A stretch of 16,797 nucleotides of DNA from Phycisphaeraceae bacterium (GCA_003552605.1 PUNN01000229.1:1-16797); one strand, 5' to 3'. Shown: positions 6,721 through 15,153, counted from the stretch's first letter. Numbers and translations are program-made. The notes: generated by a model not told the origin, from the letters alone.

Positions 6721-8558
6721 GTGAGCAGTTACTGCCCTATTACGATCGCGAGCTGACCTGGGTGCGCAAGAGCGCCCGGGATTTCGCCGAGGCGCATCCG
6801 AAGATGGCCTCGCGGCTCCGCCTCGGCGGCGATGGCCGCAGCGAAGACCCGCACGTCGAGCGCCTCATCGAGGCCTTCGCCTTCTCCTGTGCCCGCATCC
6901 GGCACAAGCTCGATGATGGCTTTCCCGAGATCACCGATGCCATGCTCGGGGTGCTCTACCCGCATTACCAGGCGCCGGTGCCGTCGATGGCCATCGTGCA
7001 ACTCGGCCTTGACCGCGGGCAGGGCGACCTCGTCGCCGGCCAGCCCGTGCCGCGGGGCTCGACAGTCGAAACCGAGCCGATTGACGGTGATCCGTGTCGA
7101 TTCCGCACCTGTTACGATGTGAACGTGCTGCCGCTGGAAGTGACGCGCGCCGCGCTTGGCAGCATCCCGTTCAACCCGCCCGAAGCCGCCCGCCGCGCGC
7201 GGGCCACGGCGATGCTCCGCATCGGCGTTCGCGGTTACGCGCCCTCGATTCCCCTGGCCAAATACCGGATGCCGAGCCTGCGGTTCTATCTCGAGGGACA
7301 GGCGCAGCACACGCAACTTCTCTACGAATTGCTGTTCAACAATACGGCGGAAGTTTGCCTCGCCCGGCCGGATGGCAAGAGTGAGCCGGTGATGCTCGGC
7401 AGCAGCGCGCTGCGGCCGGTGGGCTTTGAGCAGGATGAGGCGGTCCTGCCGGCGCCCTCGCGGTCGTTCCCCGGGTACCGGTTGTTGAGTGAGTATTTCT
7501 GCTTTCCGGCCAAGTTCCTCTTCGTCGAGGTCACGGGCCTTGATGCCGAGCGCCTTGGCGGCTTCGAGGGGGAGATGGAGATTCAGGTTTTCCTCACCGC
7601 CTCGAGCCCGCGGCTCGAGCAGAACGTGGAAGCCGGGACCTTCCGCCTCGGCTGCACGCCGGTGGTCAACCTTTTCGAGCAGCGTGCTGAGCCGATTGCG
7701 TTGAATCATACGGGTTATGAGTACCGCATCGTGCCCGATGCCCGGCGCCCCATGGCCATGGAGGTCTTCTCGGTGGAATCGGTGACGGCGACAAGCCCGC
7801 GTAACGAGCATGTGCATTTCGCACCGTTTTATAGCCATCAGCACGGGGCCGAGGCCAGTGAGCGCACCGCCTTCTGGTATGCCACACGCCGACCGGCGGG
7901 CCGGACGGGCCGCCGTGTTGACCCGGGCACGGATGTGTTTCTGTCGCTTGTGGACATGGGTTTCTCACCGGCAGCGCCGCCGGACTGGACGCTCGATGTG
8001 CGGACGGTTTGCCTGAATCGCGACCTGCCGCAGCGCCTGCCGTTCGGGGGCGGTCAGCCACGCCTGACCCTGCAAGGGGGTGGGCCGGTCACGCAGGTGG
8101 GTTGCCTGACTCAGCCCACCGCCACGCTGCGGCCAGCGTTGAAGCAGGGGGCCCTGTGGCGGATCATCAGCCACCTGACGCTCAATTACCTCTCGCTTGT
8201 GGATGGTGATGAGGGAGGTGATGCGCTGAAGGAGATACTCACACTCTACGACCTGCACGATTCGCCCGAGACGCAGTCGCGTATCGGCAGTATCACGGCC
8301 ATCGAGGCACGCCGCGCTGTGTTCCGTGCCGGGGCGGACATGGCCGGCGGGTTCTGCCGCGGCCTCGAGGTGACGGTGCAGTTCAACCGCGAGCGGTTTT
8401 CAGATCACGGCCTGTTTCTTTTTGCGAGCGTGCTCGAGCGTTTCCTGGCCCTGTATTGCACGATCAACTCGTTCACGCAGATGGTCGCGACCACCGAGCA
8501 GCGTACCGGAGAGTTTCACCGATGGCCCCCCCGAGCCGGCGAACAACCCCTGCTCTGA
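6717..8558 (+). CDS. tssF: T6SS baseplate subunit TssF (ImpG/VasA)
   Basis: This 613-residue protein is a complete TssF, the largest wedge protein of the T6SS baseplate. The N-terminus is diagnostic: LLPYYDRELTWVRKSARDFA (4-23), PKMASRLRL, the DPHVERLIEAFAFSCARIRHKLDD helix and the MLGVLYPHYQAPVPSM motif. Later family motifs include FCFPAKFLFVEVTGLD (about 261-276), CTPVVNLFEQRAEPI, and near the C-terminus LFLFASVLERFLALYCTINSF. Length matches the family (about 600). The start overlaps the tssE stop (ATGA). The end overlaps tssG by 37 bp in a different frame, so the two are translationally coupled; TssF and TssG form a heterotrimer (two F, one G) in known baseplates. Confidence 0.97.
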   Translation: MSEQLLPYYDRELTWVRKSARDFAEAHPKMASRLRLGGDGRSEDPHVERLIEAFAFSCARIRHKLDDGFPEITDAMLGVLYPHYQAPVPSMAIVQLGLDRGQGDLVAGQPVPRGSTVETEPIDGDPCRFRTCYDVNVLPLEVTRAALGSIPFNPPEAARRARATAMLRIGVRGYAPSIPLAKYRMPSLRFYLEGQAQHTQLLYELLFNNTAEVCLARPDGKSEPVMLGSSALRPVGFEQDEAVLPAPSRSFPGYRLLSEYFCFPAKFLFVEVTGLDAERLGGFEGEMEIQVFLTASSPRLEQNVEAGTFRLGCTPVVNLFEQRAEPIALNHTGYEYRIVPDARRPMAMEVFSVESVTATSPRNEHVHFAPFYSHQHGAEASERTAFWYATRRPAGRTGRRVDPGTDVFLSLVDMGFSPAAPPDWTLDVRTVCLNRDLPQRLPFGGGQPRLTLQGGGPVTQVGCLTQPTATLRPALKQGALWRIISHLTLNYLSLVDGDEGGDALKEILTLYDLHDSPETQSRIGSITAIEARRAVFRAGADMAGGFCRGLEVTVQFNRERFSDHGLFLFASVLERFLALYCTINSFTQMVATTEQRTGEFHRWPPRAGEQPLL

Positions 8559-9664
8559 ATCAGCAGCTCTTCGTGGCGCCGCACCGCTTTGACTTCTTCC
8601 AGGCGGTGCGCCTGCTCGAATGGCGCGCCCGGGAGCGCGCCCGGCGCCGGTCATACGCGGCGGTGCGGCCGGTGGGCGATGATGCCGCGGTGGGCGAGGA
8701 GGTGGTGCGGCTGCGGCCGGCGGCGGCGCTGAGCCATCGCCATCCTGCCATTGCTGCCATTCGACGGGGCGCTGCGGGCACGGGCCGGCGCGGCGACATC
8801 GAAGCTGAAGCCGACCCGGATGCGCAACCGCCACAGATGCAGGTCCACTTCATGGGCCTGACCGGGCCGGGCGGCGTTCTGCCGGACCACTACACATCGC
8901 AGCTCATCGACCGGCTGCGGGAGCATGACCCCGCCCTCGCGGATTTCCTCGCCATCTTCGACCATCGGCTGATCTCGCTGATGTTCCGGGCGTGGCGGAA
9001 GAATCACTTCCCCGCCGCCTATGAACGATGGGCGATGGAGGCGGCCGACAATGGTGGGCGGTCGGAGGGCGATGATCCGTTTACCGCTGCGCTTTATTCG
9101 CTGATCGGCATGGGGCAGCCGGCATTGCGGGGCCGGCTCGGATTTCCCGATGAGCTTCTGCTGTATTACGCCGGACATTTTATCCATCGGCCCCGCTGTG
9201 CGGTGAACCTTCAGTTGATGCTCTCGGACCACTTCAGCGTGCCGGCGAAGCTGGTGCAGTTCCAGGGCCAGTGGCTGACCATCGCGCCCTCGGATCGCTC
9301 ACGCATGCCCGATGCGGCGCATCCGGAAGGGATGAACAACCAGCTTGGTGTCAGCACCATCATCGGCGAGCGGGTGTGGGATGTCCAGAGCCGGGTGCGT
9401 GTGCGGCTCGGCCCGCTGACGTTCGGTGACTACTGGCGCTTCCTGCCCACGGGCGGTGGTCTTGCAGAGTTGGCGCGGCTGGTGCGGCTGTATATCGGGC
9501 CGCAGTTCGATTTCGATGTCCAGCTTGTGCTGCGTGCGAAAGAGGTCCCCGCCTGTCAGCTCGGAGGTGATGGCGCGGGTCCGCAACTCGGCTGGACGAC
9601 GTTTTTGAAGAGTGAACCCATGGAAGCAGACTTTGAAGATGCGGTCTTCGAGGTCGAGGCCTGA
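8522..9664 (+). CDS. tssG: T6SS baseplate subunit TssG (ImpH/VasB)
   Basis: This 380-residue protein is TssG, partner of TssF in the baseplate wedge. Diagnostic motifs are PHRFDFFQAVRLLEW near the N-terminus (about 20-34), VHFMGLTGPGGVLPDHYTSQ (about 109-128), FDHRLISLMFRAWRKNHFP, and the C-terminal segment LTFGDYWRFLPTGGGLAELA. The ATG at 8522 is preferred over an in-frame GTG at 8456 because GGAGAG sits about 8 nt upstream and the residues gained upstream look like frame noise over tssF. The N-terminal third has an Arg/Ala-rich stretch (about 34-100, including RARERARRRSY) that is more basic than usual. A 59-bp gap with a small hairpin separates it from clpV. Length is at the upper end for the family. 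Confidence 0.95.
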   Translation: MAPPSRRTTPALNQQLFVAPHRFDFFQAVRLLEWRARERARRRSYAAVRPVGDDAAVGEEVVRLRPAAALSHRHPAIAAIRRGAAGTGRRGDIEAEADPDAQPPQMQVHFMGLTGPGGVLPDHYTSQLIDRLREHDPALADFLAIFDHRLISLMFRAWRKNHFPAAYERWAMEAADNGGRSEGDDPFTAALYSLIGMGQPALRGRLGFPDELLLYYAGHFIHRPRCAVNLQLMLSDHFSVPAKLVQFQGQWLTIAPSDRSRMPDAAHPEGMNNQLGVSTIIGERVWDVQSRVRVRLGPLTFGDYWRFLPTGGGLAELARLVRLYIGPQFDFDVQLVLRAKEVPACQLGGDGAGPQLGWTTFLKSEPMEADFEDAVFEVEA

Positions 9665-9673
9665 TTCCCGCAA

Positions 9674-9686
9674 TCGCCCGGGGCGA
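9674..9686 (+). promoter_or_regulatory. Small hairpin between tssG and clpV
   Basis: TCGCC (9674-9678) pairs with GGCGA (9682-9686) around a CGG loop, about 10 bases after the tssG stop and 37 before the clpV start. It is short but fully paired. Together with the stronger hairpins before tssA, tssB and the second tssC, it fits a pattern of structured gaps in this operon. By itself it could be chance in GC-rich DNA. Confidence 0.3.
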
Positions 9687-9723
9687 CGGTGGTCAGTTCC
9701 CTGGTTGTTAGAAAGGTCAAACC

Positions 9724-12558
9724 ATGCCGAGTGTGAATCTGCGACAACTCGTAAGCAAGCTCAACGGCACCTGCCGCCGCGCGCTCGAGGCCGCCGCGGG
9801 CCTCTGTGTCTCACGAACGAACCGGTGGGTCGAGGTCGAGCACTGGCTGGCCAAGCTCATCGAGGAATCCAACACGGACCTCGCGGCCCTGTTCCGCTTC
9901 TACGAGGTCGACACCGCCCGCCTGAGCAAGAGCCTGACCGCCGCGATCGACCGCTTCCAGCGAGGCCACGACCGCACGCCCGGTCTGGCCCCCAACACGG
10001 TGGACCTTGCGCGCGAAGCATGGCTGGTGGCTTCGCTCGAGTTCGCCAGTCAACACGTGCGCTCAGGCCACCTGCTGCTGGCGCTGCTGACGGTGGATGA
10101 GCTTTCGCGGCTTGCCGAGGACATCTCGACCGAGTTCGCCAAAATCTCCCCTGATTCCCTGCGCAAGGACATGGCCGACATCTGCGCCGACACCGCTGAA
10201 GCCGAGGCTGAGTCCGCCGCGCCCGCGGCGGGAGGGGATGGGGGCGCTGCGGGCGGCGGGGTGCGGCCCGGAGCGGGCTCGAAGACGCCTTCGCTCGATC
10301 AGTACACCATCGACCTCACCGCCCGGGCGAAGGCCGGCAAGGTCGATCCCGTGCTCGGCCGCGACAGTGAGGTCCGCCAGATCGTGGACATCCTCACGCG
10401 CCGGCGGCAGAACAACCCCATCCTCACCGGCGAAGCGGGCGTGGGCAAGACCGCGGTGGTGGAAGGCTTCGCGCAGCGAATTGCCGATGGCGATGTGCCA
10501 CCATCGCTCCAGGGGGTGATGGTCCGGACGCTTGACCTTGGCCTGCTCCAGGCCGGTGCGGGTGTGAAGGGCGAGTTCGAGAACCGGCTCAAGGGCGTGA
10601 TCGATGAGGTCAAGGGCTCACCGCAGCCGATCATCCTTTTCATCGATGAGGCGCACACCCTGATCGGGGCCGGCGGCCAGGCCGGGCAGGGAGATGCGGC
10701 GAACATGCTCAAGCCGGCGCTCGCCCGCGGTGAGCTTCGCACCATTGCGGCTACGACATGGGCTGAATACAAGAAGTATTTCGAGAAGGACGCCGCGCTT
10801 GCCCGCCGCTTTCAGGTTGTCAAAATTGAGGAGCCGAGCGAGCCTGTTGCCGTCGAGATGATGCGCGGCCTTGTCGAGACGCTCGAGAAACACCATGCCG
10901 TACGGGTGCTCGATGAAGCGGTCGTCGATGCCGTCAAGCTGTCGCACCGATATATCACTGGCCGCCAGCTTCCGGACAAGGCGGTTAGCCTGCTCGATAC
11001 AGCCTGTGCGCGGGTGGGCATCGGCCAGTCCGCCACGCCGCCGGCGATCGAGGATGCCCGCCGCCGCATCACCCAGCTCGGCGTTTCGGTCGAGATACTC
11101 GAGCGAGAGACGCTCGCCGGGGCCGACCACAGCGAGCGCATTGCTGAGTTGACCGAGCAGAAGCACCAGGTGGAATCGGAACTCGAACAACTCGAGGCAC
11201 GCTGGTCAAAGGAAAAAGAACTCGTCGGCCGCATCCGCGAGCTGCGCCACAAGCTCGAAGGCGGGGCAACCCGCTCCGCACCCGCGGCGGTCGGGGCGTC
11301 CGTGGCGGACACCCCCGGACAGCCCGGACACCCCGGACACCCCGGAGATGCCGCGGGCAACCCGGGCGAAGGGGGGCAGGTCGGTCCAGGCGATGGCGGC
11401 GGGCGGGGCAGCGGTGGCGATCAGGCCAGTGCCACGGGAGCAGGCACCGCCCCGCTTGATCCGGCGGAGCGCGAGAAGCTGCGGGCTGAACTTGATCAAC
11501 TCAACACTGAGTTGCACGAGGTTCAGGGCGAATCACCCCTGATGGGCGTCTGCGTGGACAGTCAATCGGTGGCCGAGGTGGTCTCGGCCTGGACCGGCAT
11601 CCCCGTCGGGCGGATGGTGACCGATGAGATCCGCGGCGTACTCAACCTGCGACAGCGCATGGAAGAACGCATCATCGGCCAGTCCCACGCGCTCGAGACG
11701 ATCGCGCAGAGCATCCGCACGTCGCGCGCCCGGCTTGGCGATCCGCGCAAGCCCATCGGTGTGTTCCTGTTCGTGGGCAGCAGCGGGGTGGGTAAGACTG
11801 AGACGGCGATCGCGCTTGCCGAGTTGATGTACGGCTCGGAGCAGAACATGACAACGATCAACATGAGCGAGTTCAAGGAAGAGCACAAGGTGTCGCTGCT
11901 GATGGGCTCACCCCCGGGTTACGTCGGCTACGGGGAAGGGGGTGTGCTGACCGAGGCTGTCCGCCGCAAGCCCTACAGCGTCGTGCTGCTCGATGAGATG
12001 GAAAAGGCGCATTCCGGCGTGCAGGACATCTTCTACCAAGTCTTCGACAAGGGGACGCTCAAGGATGGTGAAGGCCGCGACATTGACTTCAAGAACAGCG
12101 TCATCATCATGACAAGCAACGCTGCCACCGACCTGATCACCAAGCTATGCTCCGACCCCGACACCCGGCCGGACGCCGATGGGCTTCAGGAAGCGATCTA
12201 CCCGGAACTGTTGAACACGTTCAAGCCGGCGTTTCTCGGCCGCGTGTCCATCATTCCGTTCTTCCCGCTCGACGATGCGGTCATGCGGCGGATCATCGAG
12301 CTACAGCTCAACCGCGTGTCCCGCCGCGTGCGACAGAGTTACAAGGCGAAGATGCAGTGGAGCGATGCGCTCATCGGCCACATCGCCGACCGCTGCCACG
12401 AGGTCTCGACGGGAGCCCGCAACGTGGATCACATTCTCACCCGGACGCTGCTGCCGGAGATGGCCGCCGAGTTCCTCACTCACATGGCCGAGGGTCGCAC
12501 CATCTCGCGTGTCAACGTGGATGTCGCCGAGGCGGGCTTTCGTTACGAGATCGAGTAA
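9724..12558 (+). CDS. clpV: T6SS sheath-disassembly ATPase ClpV (TssH)
   Basis: This 944-residue AAA+ unfoldase extracts TssC from contracted sheath and recycles it. Domains in order: a Clp N-domain (about 1-150); an Ala/Gly-rich linker (157-189); NBD1 with Walker A GEAGVGKT (236-243), Walker B ILFIDEAH (304-311) and the VKGEFENRL pore-loop region; and a coiled-coil middle domain (about 465-600). NBD2 has Walker A GSSGVGKT (685-692), Walker B VVLLDEM (753-759) and pore loop GYVG (732-735). All nucleotide-binding motifs are intact, so it should be active. The N-domain plus VNVDVAEAGFRYEI ending mark it as ClpV rather than housekeeping ClpB. The middle domain is split by a Gly/Pro-rich insertion (about 514-580) with collagen-like triplets. 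The ATG at 9724 has an AAGG ribosome site (9713-9716). It is the last T6SS gene of the window. Confidence 0.97.
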   Translation: MPSVNLRQLVSKLNGTCRRALEAAAGLCVSRTNRWVEVEHWLAKLIEESNTDLAALFRFYEVDTARLSKSLTAAIDRFQRGHDRTPGLAPNTVDLAREAWLVASLEFASQHVRSGHLLLALLTVDELSRLAEDISTEFAKISPDSLRKDMADICADTAEAEAESAAPAAGGDGGAAGGGVRPGAGSKTPSLDQYTIDLTARAKAGKVDPVLGRDSEVRQIVDILTRRRQNNPILTGEAGVGKTAVVEGFAQRIADGDVPPSLQGVMVRTLDLGLLQAGAGVKGEFENRLKGVIDEVKGSPQPIILFIDEAHTLIGAGGQAGQGDAANMLKPALARGELRTIAATTWAEYKKYFEKDAALARRFQVVKIEEPSEPVAVEMMRGLVETLEKHHAVRVLDEAVVDAVKLSHRYITGRQLPDKAVSLLDTACARVGIGQSATPPAIEDARRRITQLGVSVEILERETLAGADHSERIAELTEQKHQVESELEQLEARWSKEKELVGRIRELRHKLEGGATRSAPAAVGASVADTPGQPGHPGHPGDAAGNPGEGGQVGPGDGGGRGSGGDQASATGAGTAPLDPAEREKLRAELDQLNTELHEVQGESPLMGVCVDSQSVAEVVSAWTGIPVGRMVTDEIRGVLNLRQRMEERIIGQSHALETIAQSIRTSRARLGDPRKPIGVFLFVGSSGVGKTETAIALAELMYGSEQNMTTINMSEFKEEHKVSLLMGSPPGYVGYGEGGVLTEAVRRKPYSVVLLDEMEKAHSGVQDIFYQVFDKGTLKDGEGRDIDFKNSVIIMTSNAATDLITKLCSDPDTRPDADGLQEAIYPELLNTFKPAFLGRVSIIPFFPLDDAVMRRIIELQLNRVSRRVRQSYKAKMQWSDALIGHIADRCHEVSTGARNVDHILTRTLLPEMAAEFLTHMAEGRTISRVNVDVAEAGFRYEIE
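11317..11352 (+). repeat. 9-bp tandem repeats encoding Gly-X-Pro triplets in clpV
   Basis: Units read GGACAGCCC (11317-11325), GGACACCCC (11326-11334), GGACACCCC (11335-11343) and a degenerate GGAGATGCC (11344-11352). They are in frame and encode GQP-GHP-GHP-GDA, followed by AGNPGEGGQVGPGDGGG. The repeats look like slippage-type expansion inside the flexible part of the ClpV middle domain. Copy number could vary between strains without breaking the frame. Confidence 0.8.
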
Positions 12559-12768
12559 CGATGGTCCATTCACGCCGGTGGTATGTTGACTGCGGCCTCG
12601 CGCAGGGATGGGCCTTTTTTCGGCCGGTTTTCCAGGCAATGCCCTCTTGCACATGTCTTGGCGGAAGTGCTATGCGCGATTTCGGCGTTTGCCTCGCATC
12701 TGTCTGTGCCATGAGATGGATGATTCCACCGCTGGCATGACACCGCATATGCCGCTATTCTGGCCGGA
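12559..12768 (+). other. Non-coding gap after clpV with weak terminator and promoter candidates
   Basis: I see no convincing gene in this stretch. A T6 run (12615-12620) follows GGCC (12611-12614), and GGCC also occurs just before and after it, so a weak factor-independent terminator for the T6SS operon is possible, but no long stem is present. TATTCT (12756-12761) lies 7 nt before the next ATG. If it is a -10 element the downstream message would be almost leaderless; the matching -35 (TGGCAT) is poor. Both are low-confidence readings. Confidence 0.3.
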
Positions 12769-14934
12769 ATGAAACACGACTTCCTTCACGAACTGAATGA
12801 TGAGCTACGGGAATCGCCGGTATCGCGGAAGATGAGGAAAATGGCGCCGATGCCTATCGGGTGCGTCTTCATCCAGTGGCCCGAGATGAATGAAGAGGAT
12901 GTCCGGTCACATCTGCGGGCGATGAAGCGCCTTGGTTATTCCTGCATCAAGGGGCAGATGCTTTGCGAGGATATGACCTTTGCACGCTTCGCCGAGATCG
13001 CCCTCGAAGAGGGCATCATTCCCTGGTGGTACGACATCGGCGGTTGGGAGGAGATCACACCCGAACTGCTGGAGAAGCTGGGGCTGCCGGCGGATATGGA
13101 CATTGATGCCGCCATCGGGCATCCGGAGATGCAGCGTTACCAGGAACAGGTGATGCGCCGCCGCATCGAACGCCAGGATGCGGAGCGCCGTGCCGGCAAG
13201 GAACGACGGGGCCGATTCCTGCCCGCCAAGTCCGACCCCAATGCCGTGGCTGGCGTGGTCAAGAGCCCGGAGGGGACCACGTTGCCGGATGAAGCCATCC
13301 CCCATTTCGTCGAGTGGCTCAAGAAGACCTACGGTGATGTGGACTCGCTCAAGCATTCATGGAATGTGTGGAGCAGCAGCTTCGGCGGCCCCGCGCGCAA
13401 GTGGCAGAGCTGGGACGATGTGGCGGCGGACATCGGCTCCTACACGCAACGCGAATTCCGCCACCTCCGCGACATACTGCGATTCAAGGCCGATGTGCAA
13501 CTCGATCGGCTGCGCCAGCGTGTCGAGGAAGACCGTGAGATCGATCCGCATGAGCCTGTCCGTGCGGGCGGTGAAATCTCCATATTCCTGCCGCATACCA
13601 GTTGGGGGATCGACATGGAGGGCTATGCCGAAATCATGGCCGAGGCGGGTGCCTTCTATCCTTCCATGCATCCCGGCTGGCACCTCGAGGAGGTCGAGTT
13701 CGAGCTGGTACGGCCGACGTACATGCAGTCGTCGATGTGTGCCGACTGGGCACGCGGCAACTGGAGTGCACCGCTGGAATCGAGCGGCGGGCCGCAGTGG
13801 TGGTCCGGGGGTGGCAAGGTGCCTTTCGTTGCGGATGTCCGCCAGCTTCAACCCGCGTTCACGTTCACGCCCGGGACGATGTCGCAGTTGATCTACTCGT
13901 ACCTGGGCGCTGGATTCCGCGGCTTCGGCCTCTGGTGCTGGAATCCGCGTGATGCCGGCTGGGAGGCGGGTGAGTATGCCCTTTGCGATCGTAACAACAA
14001 CGTCACACCCCGCGCCGAGCGTGTCGGGGCGATCGGGAAGGCGATGCAGCACTATCGCCGCGAGTTGTGGCAGGCGCACAAGGAACCCTGGGTAGGCCTT
14101 TATCAGGATTGGGAAAACGATGCCATGTGGGCGGCGCTGGCCACCCCAGGCCGTGACCGCTACAAGATGGAACCGATCCGGGCCCGGATCGGTGCGGCCC
14201 GGGCCCTGATCAATGCCAACGTGCCCTGGGAGCACGTGACGGGGCGCCAACTCGCCGGTGGCCTCGGCCCGCGGTACCGCTGCATCTATCTGCCGGCGGC
14301 CATGCGGCTGAGCAGCGACCTGATCGCGCTGCTGACTGAATACGTGAAAAAGGGAGGCCGCGTGGTTCTGGACATGCCCGGTGCCTGGCTTGATGAGCGC
14401 GGCCATCTCGTGGATACGAGCGAAGGATCGGCCTTCGAGGAGCTTTTCGGCGCGGTGCTTCACGAATATGGCTACTCGAACAACATTCCCGGCCGCATCG
14501 GTGATCTCGATCTTCCCGGGTTCGCGATGGTCGCCACGGCAACGAAGGCGAAGGTCACCGCCGAGTACGCCCACGGCGGTGCCGCCATCACCGAGCATCA
14601 TCTCGGTGAAGGAACGGCGGTGCTGCTAGGGACGCAGGCATCGCTGGGCACCTTCCGCCCCGGTCACGTGGCATTGGAGAAACTGCTTGTGGATACGGCG
14701 CTCGGGGATCACACACTGCCGTTTTCATGTGATGGGGCGATCGTCTATCGTCTCGCCGCGCCCGAGGCCGACCACTACTTCCTTATCAACGATGGTCCCG
14801 CTCGCCGGGTGGCCCTCGAGCTCAAGGCCTGGTCATGCCGCACCGCCACGGACCCCGTGACCGGCGAGTCGCTCGACCTCGCGGCGATCGACATCGAGGC
14901 CCACGGCGGCCGCTGGGTGCGCTGTGAGAAGTGA
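12769..14934 (+). CDS. GH42-like glycoside hydrolase (beta-galactosidase-type, trimerisation domain)
   Basis: This 721-residue protein resembles GH42 beta-galactosidases and the many GH42-like relatives of environmental bacteria. The N-terminal half looks like a TIM barrel: WPEMNEEDVRSHLRAMKRLG, where GH42 proteins find the first strands, then HFVEWLKKTYGDVDSLKHSW, which matches the GH42 'WL..YG....LN.AWGT' block. PLESSGGPQWW (335-345) fits the nucleophile strand, with E337 the candidate. YLGAGFRGFGLWCWNPRDAG fits the barrel end. Residues about 430-640 form a Rossmann-like trimerisation domain (YLPAAMRLSSDLIALLTEYV, KGGRVVLDMPGAW), followed by a small beta-domain ending in GGRWVRCEK. The usual GH42 acid/base 'NEY' motif is not visible. 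No signal peptide is seen, so it is probably cytoplasmic. The ribosome site is weak. Substrate is unknown; no link to the T6SS is evident. Confidence 0.75.
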   Translation: MKHDFLHELNDELRESPVSRKMRKMAPMPIGCVFIQWPEMNEEDVRSHLRAMKRLGYSCIKGQMLCEDMTFARFAEIALEEGIIPWWYDIGGWEEITPELLEKLGLPADMDIDAAIGHPEMQRYQEQVMRRRIERQDAERRAGKERRGRFLPAKSDPNAVAGVVKSPEGTTLPDEAIPHFVEWLKKTYGDVDSLKHSWNVWSSSFGGPARKWQSWDDVAADIGSYTQREFRHLRDILRFKADVQLDRLRQRVEEDREIDPHEPVRAGGEISIFLPHTSWGIDMEGYAEIMAEAGAFYPSMHPGWHLEEVEFELVRPTYMQSSMCADWARGNWSAPLESSGGPQWWSGGGKVPFVADVRQLQPAFTFTPGTMSQLIYSYLGAGFRGFGLWCWNPRDAGWEAGEYALCDRNNNVTPRAERVGAIGKAMQHYRRELWQAHKEPWVGLYQDWENDAMWAALATPGRDRYKMEPIRARIGAARALINANVPWEHVTGRQLAGGLGPRYRCIYLPAAMRLSSDLIALLTEYVKKGGRVVLDMPGAWLDERGHLVDTSEGSAFEELFGAVLHEYGYSNNIPGRIGDLDLPGFAMVATATKAKVTAEYAHGGAAITEHHLGEGTAVLLGTQASLGTFRPGHVALEKLLVDTALGDHTLPFSCDGAIVYRLAAPEADHYFLINDGPARRVALELKAWSCRTATDPVTGESLDLAAIDIEAHGGRWVRCEK

Positions 14935-14950
14935 GCCGGCCCTCGGCCCC

Positions 14951-14970
14951 CCTTTGGGCCCAGCCAAAGG
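14951..14970 (+). terminator. Hairpin just after the glycoside hydrolase gene
   Basis: CCTTTGG (14951-14957) pairs with CCAAAGG (14964-14970) around the loop GCCCAG, 17 bases after the stop codon. It has seven perfect pairs but no T-tract. It may be a 3'-end stabilising or weak terminating structure for the plus-strand gene. Confidence 0.4.
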
Positions 14971-15050
14971 CGCCCACCGGCTGGCCCCATTGGTATCCCG
15001 GCCCGGCCTGTGCCGCCGCAGCCCATTTGCACCGCAGCGGTTGAAAACGC

Positions 15051-15090
15051 AGCCGGCCTGCCCCGGAATCAACCCGGTGACAGGCCGGCT
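15051..15090. terminator. Probable bidirectional terminator between convergent genes
   Basis: AGCCGGCCTG (15051-15060) and CAGGCCGGCT (15081-15090) are exact reverse complements, ten pairs, with an inner CCGG/CCGG stem (15063-15066/15074-15077) in the loop. On the plus strand the stem is followed by TTCCCTCTCC. Read on the minus strand it is followed shortly by a TTTT run (complement of 15043-15046). It lies between the convergent glycoside hydrolase and acyltransferase genes, the expected place for a shared terminator. Confidence 0.6.
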
Positions 15091-15153
15091 TTCCCTCTCC
15101 ACCTCACGGCATTCACCCCTGCGCCCGTATCGAAGCGACGGAGTCGAGGCTGC

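Noticed and set aside
6729..7844. A 371-codon minus-strand frame across tssF
   Set aside because: tssF matches its family along the full length; the opposite frame is Arg/His/Gly-rich without motifs.
11317..11352. The 9-bp tandem repeats as a CRISPR or regulatory repeat array
   Set aside because: Units are far too short, have no spacers, and lie in frame inside clpV, where they code for Gly-X-Pro triplets.
12147..12740. A 197-codon plus-strand frame running past the end of clpV into the gap
   Set aside because: Most of it is out-of-frame clpV; the part in the gap has no ribosome site or protein-like pattern.
13357..14601. A 414-codon open frame on the minus strand within the glycoside hydrolase gene
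   Set aside because: It is the antisense shadow of a well-supported coding sequence and shows no recognisable domain.
12769..14934. The glycoside hydrolase as a T6SS cargo effector
   Set aside because: It has no PAAR, VgrG, MIX or Rhs-type element, no adjacent immunity gene, and is separated from clpV by 210 bp. It looks like an ordinary metabolic enzyme.
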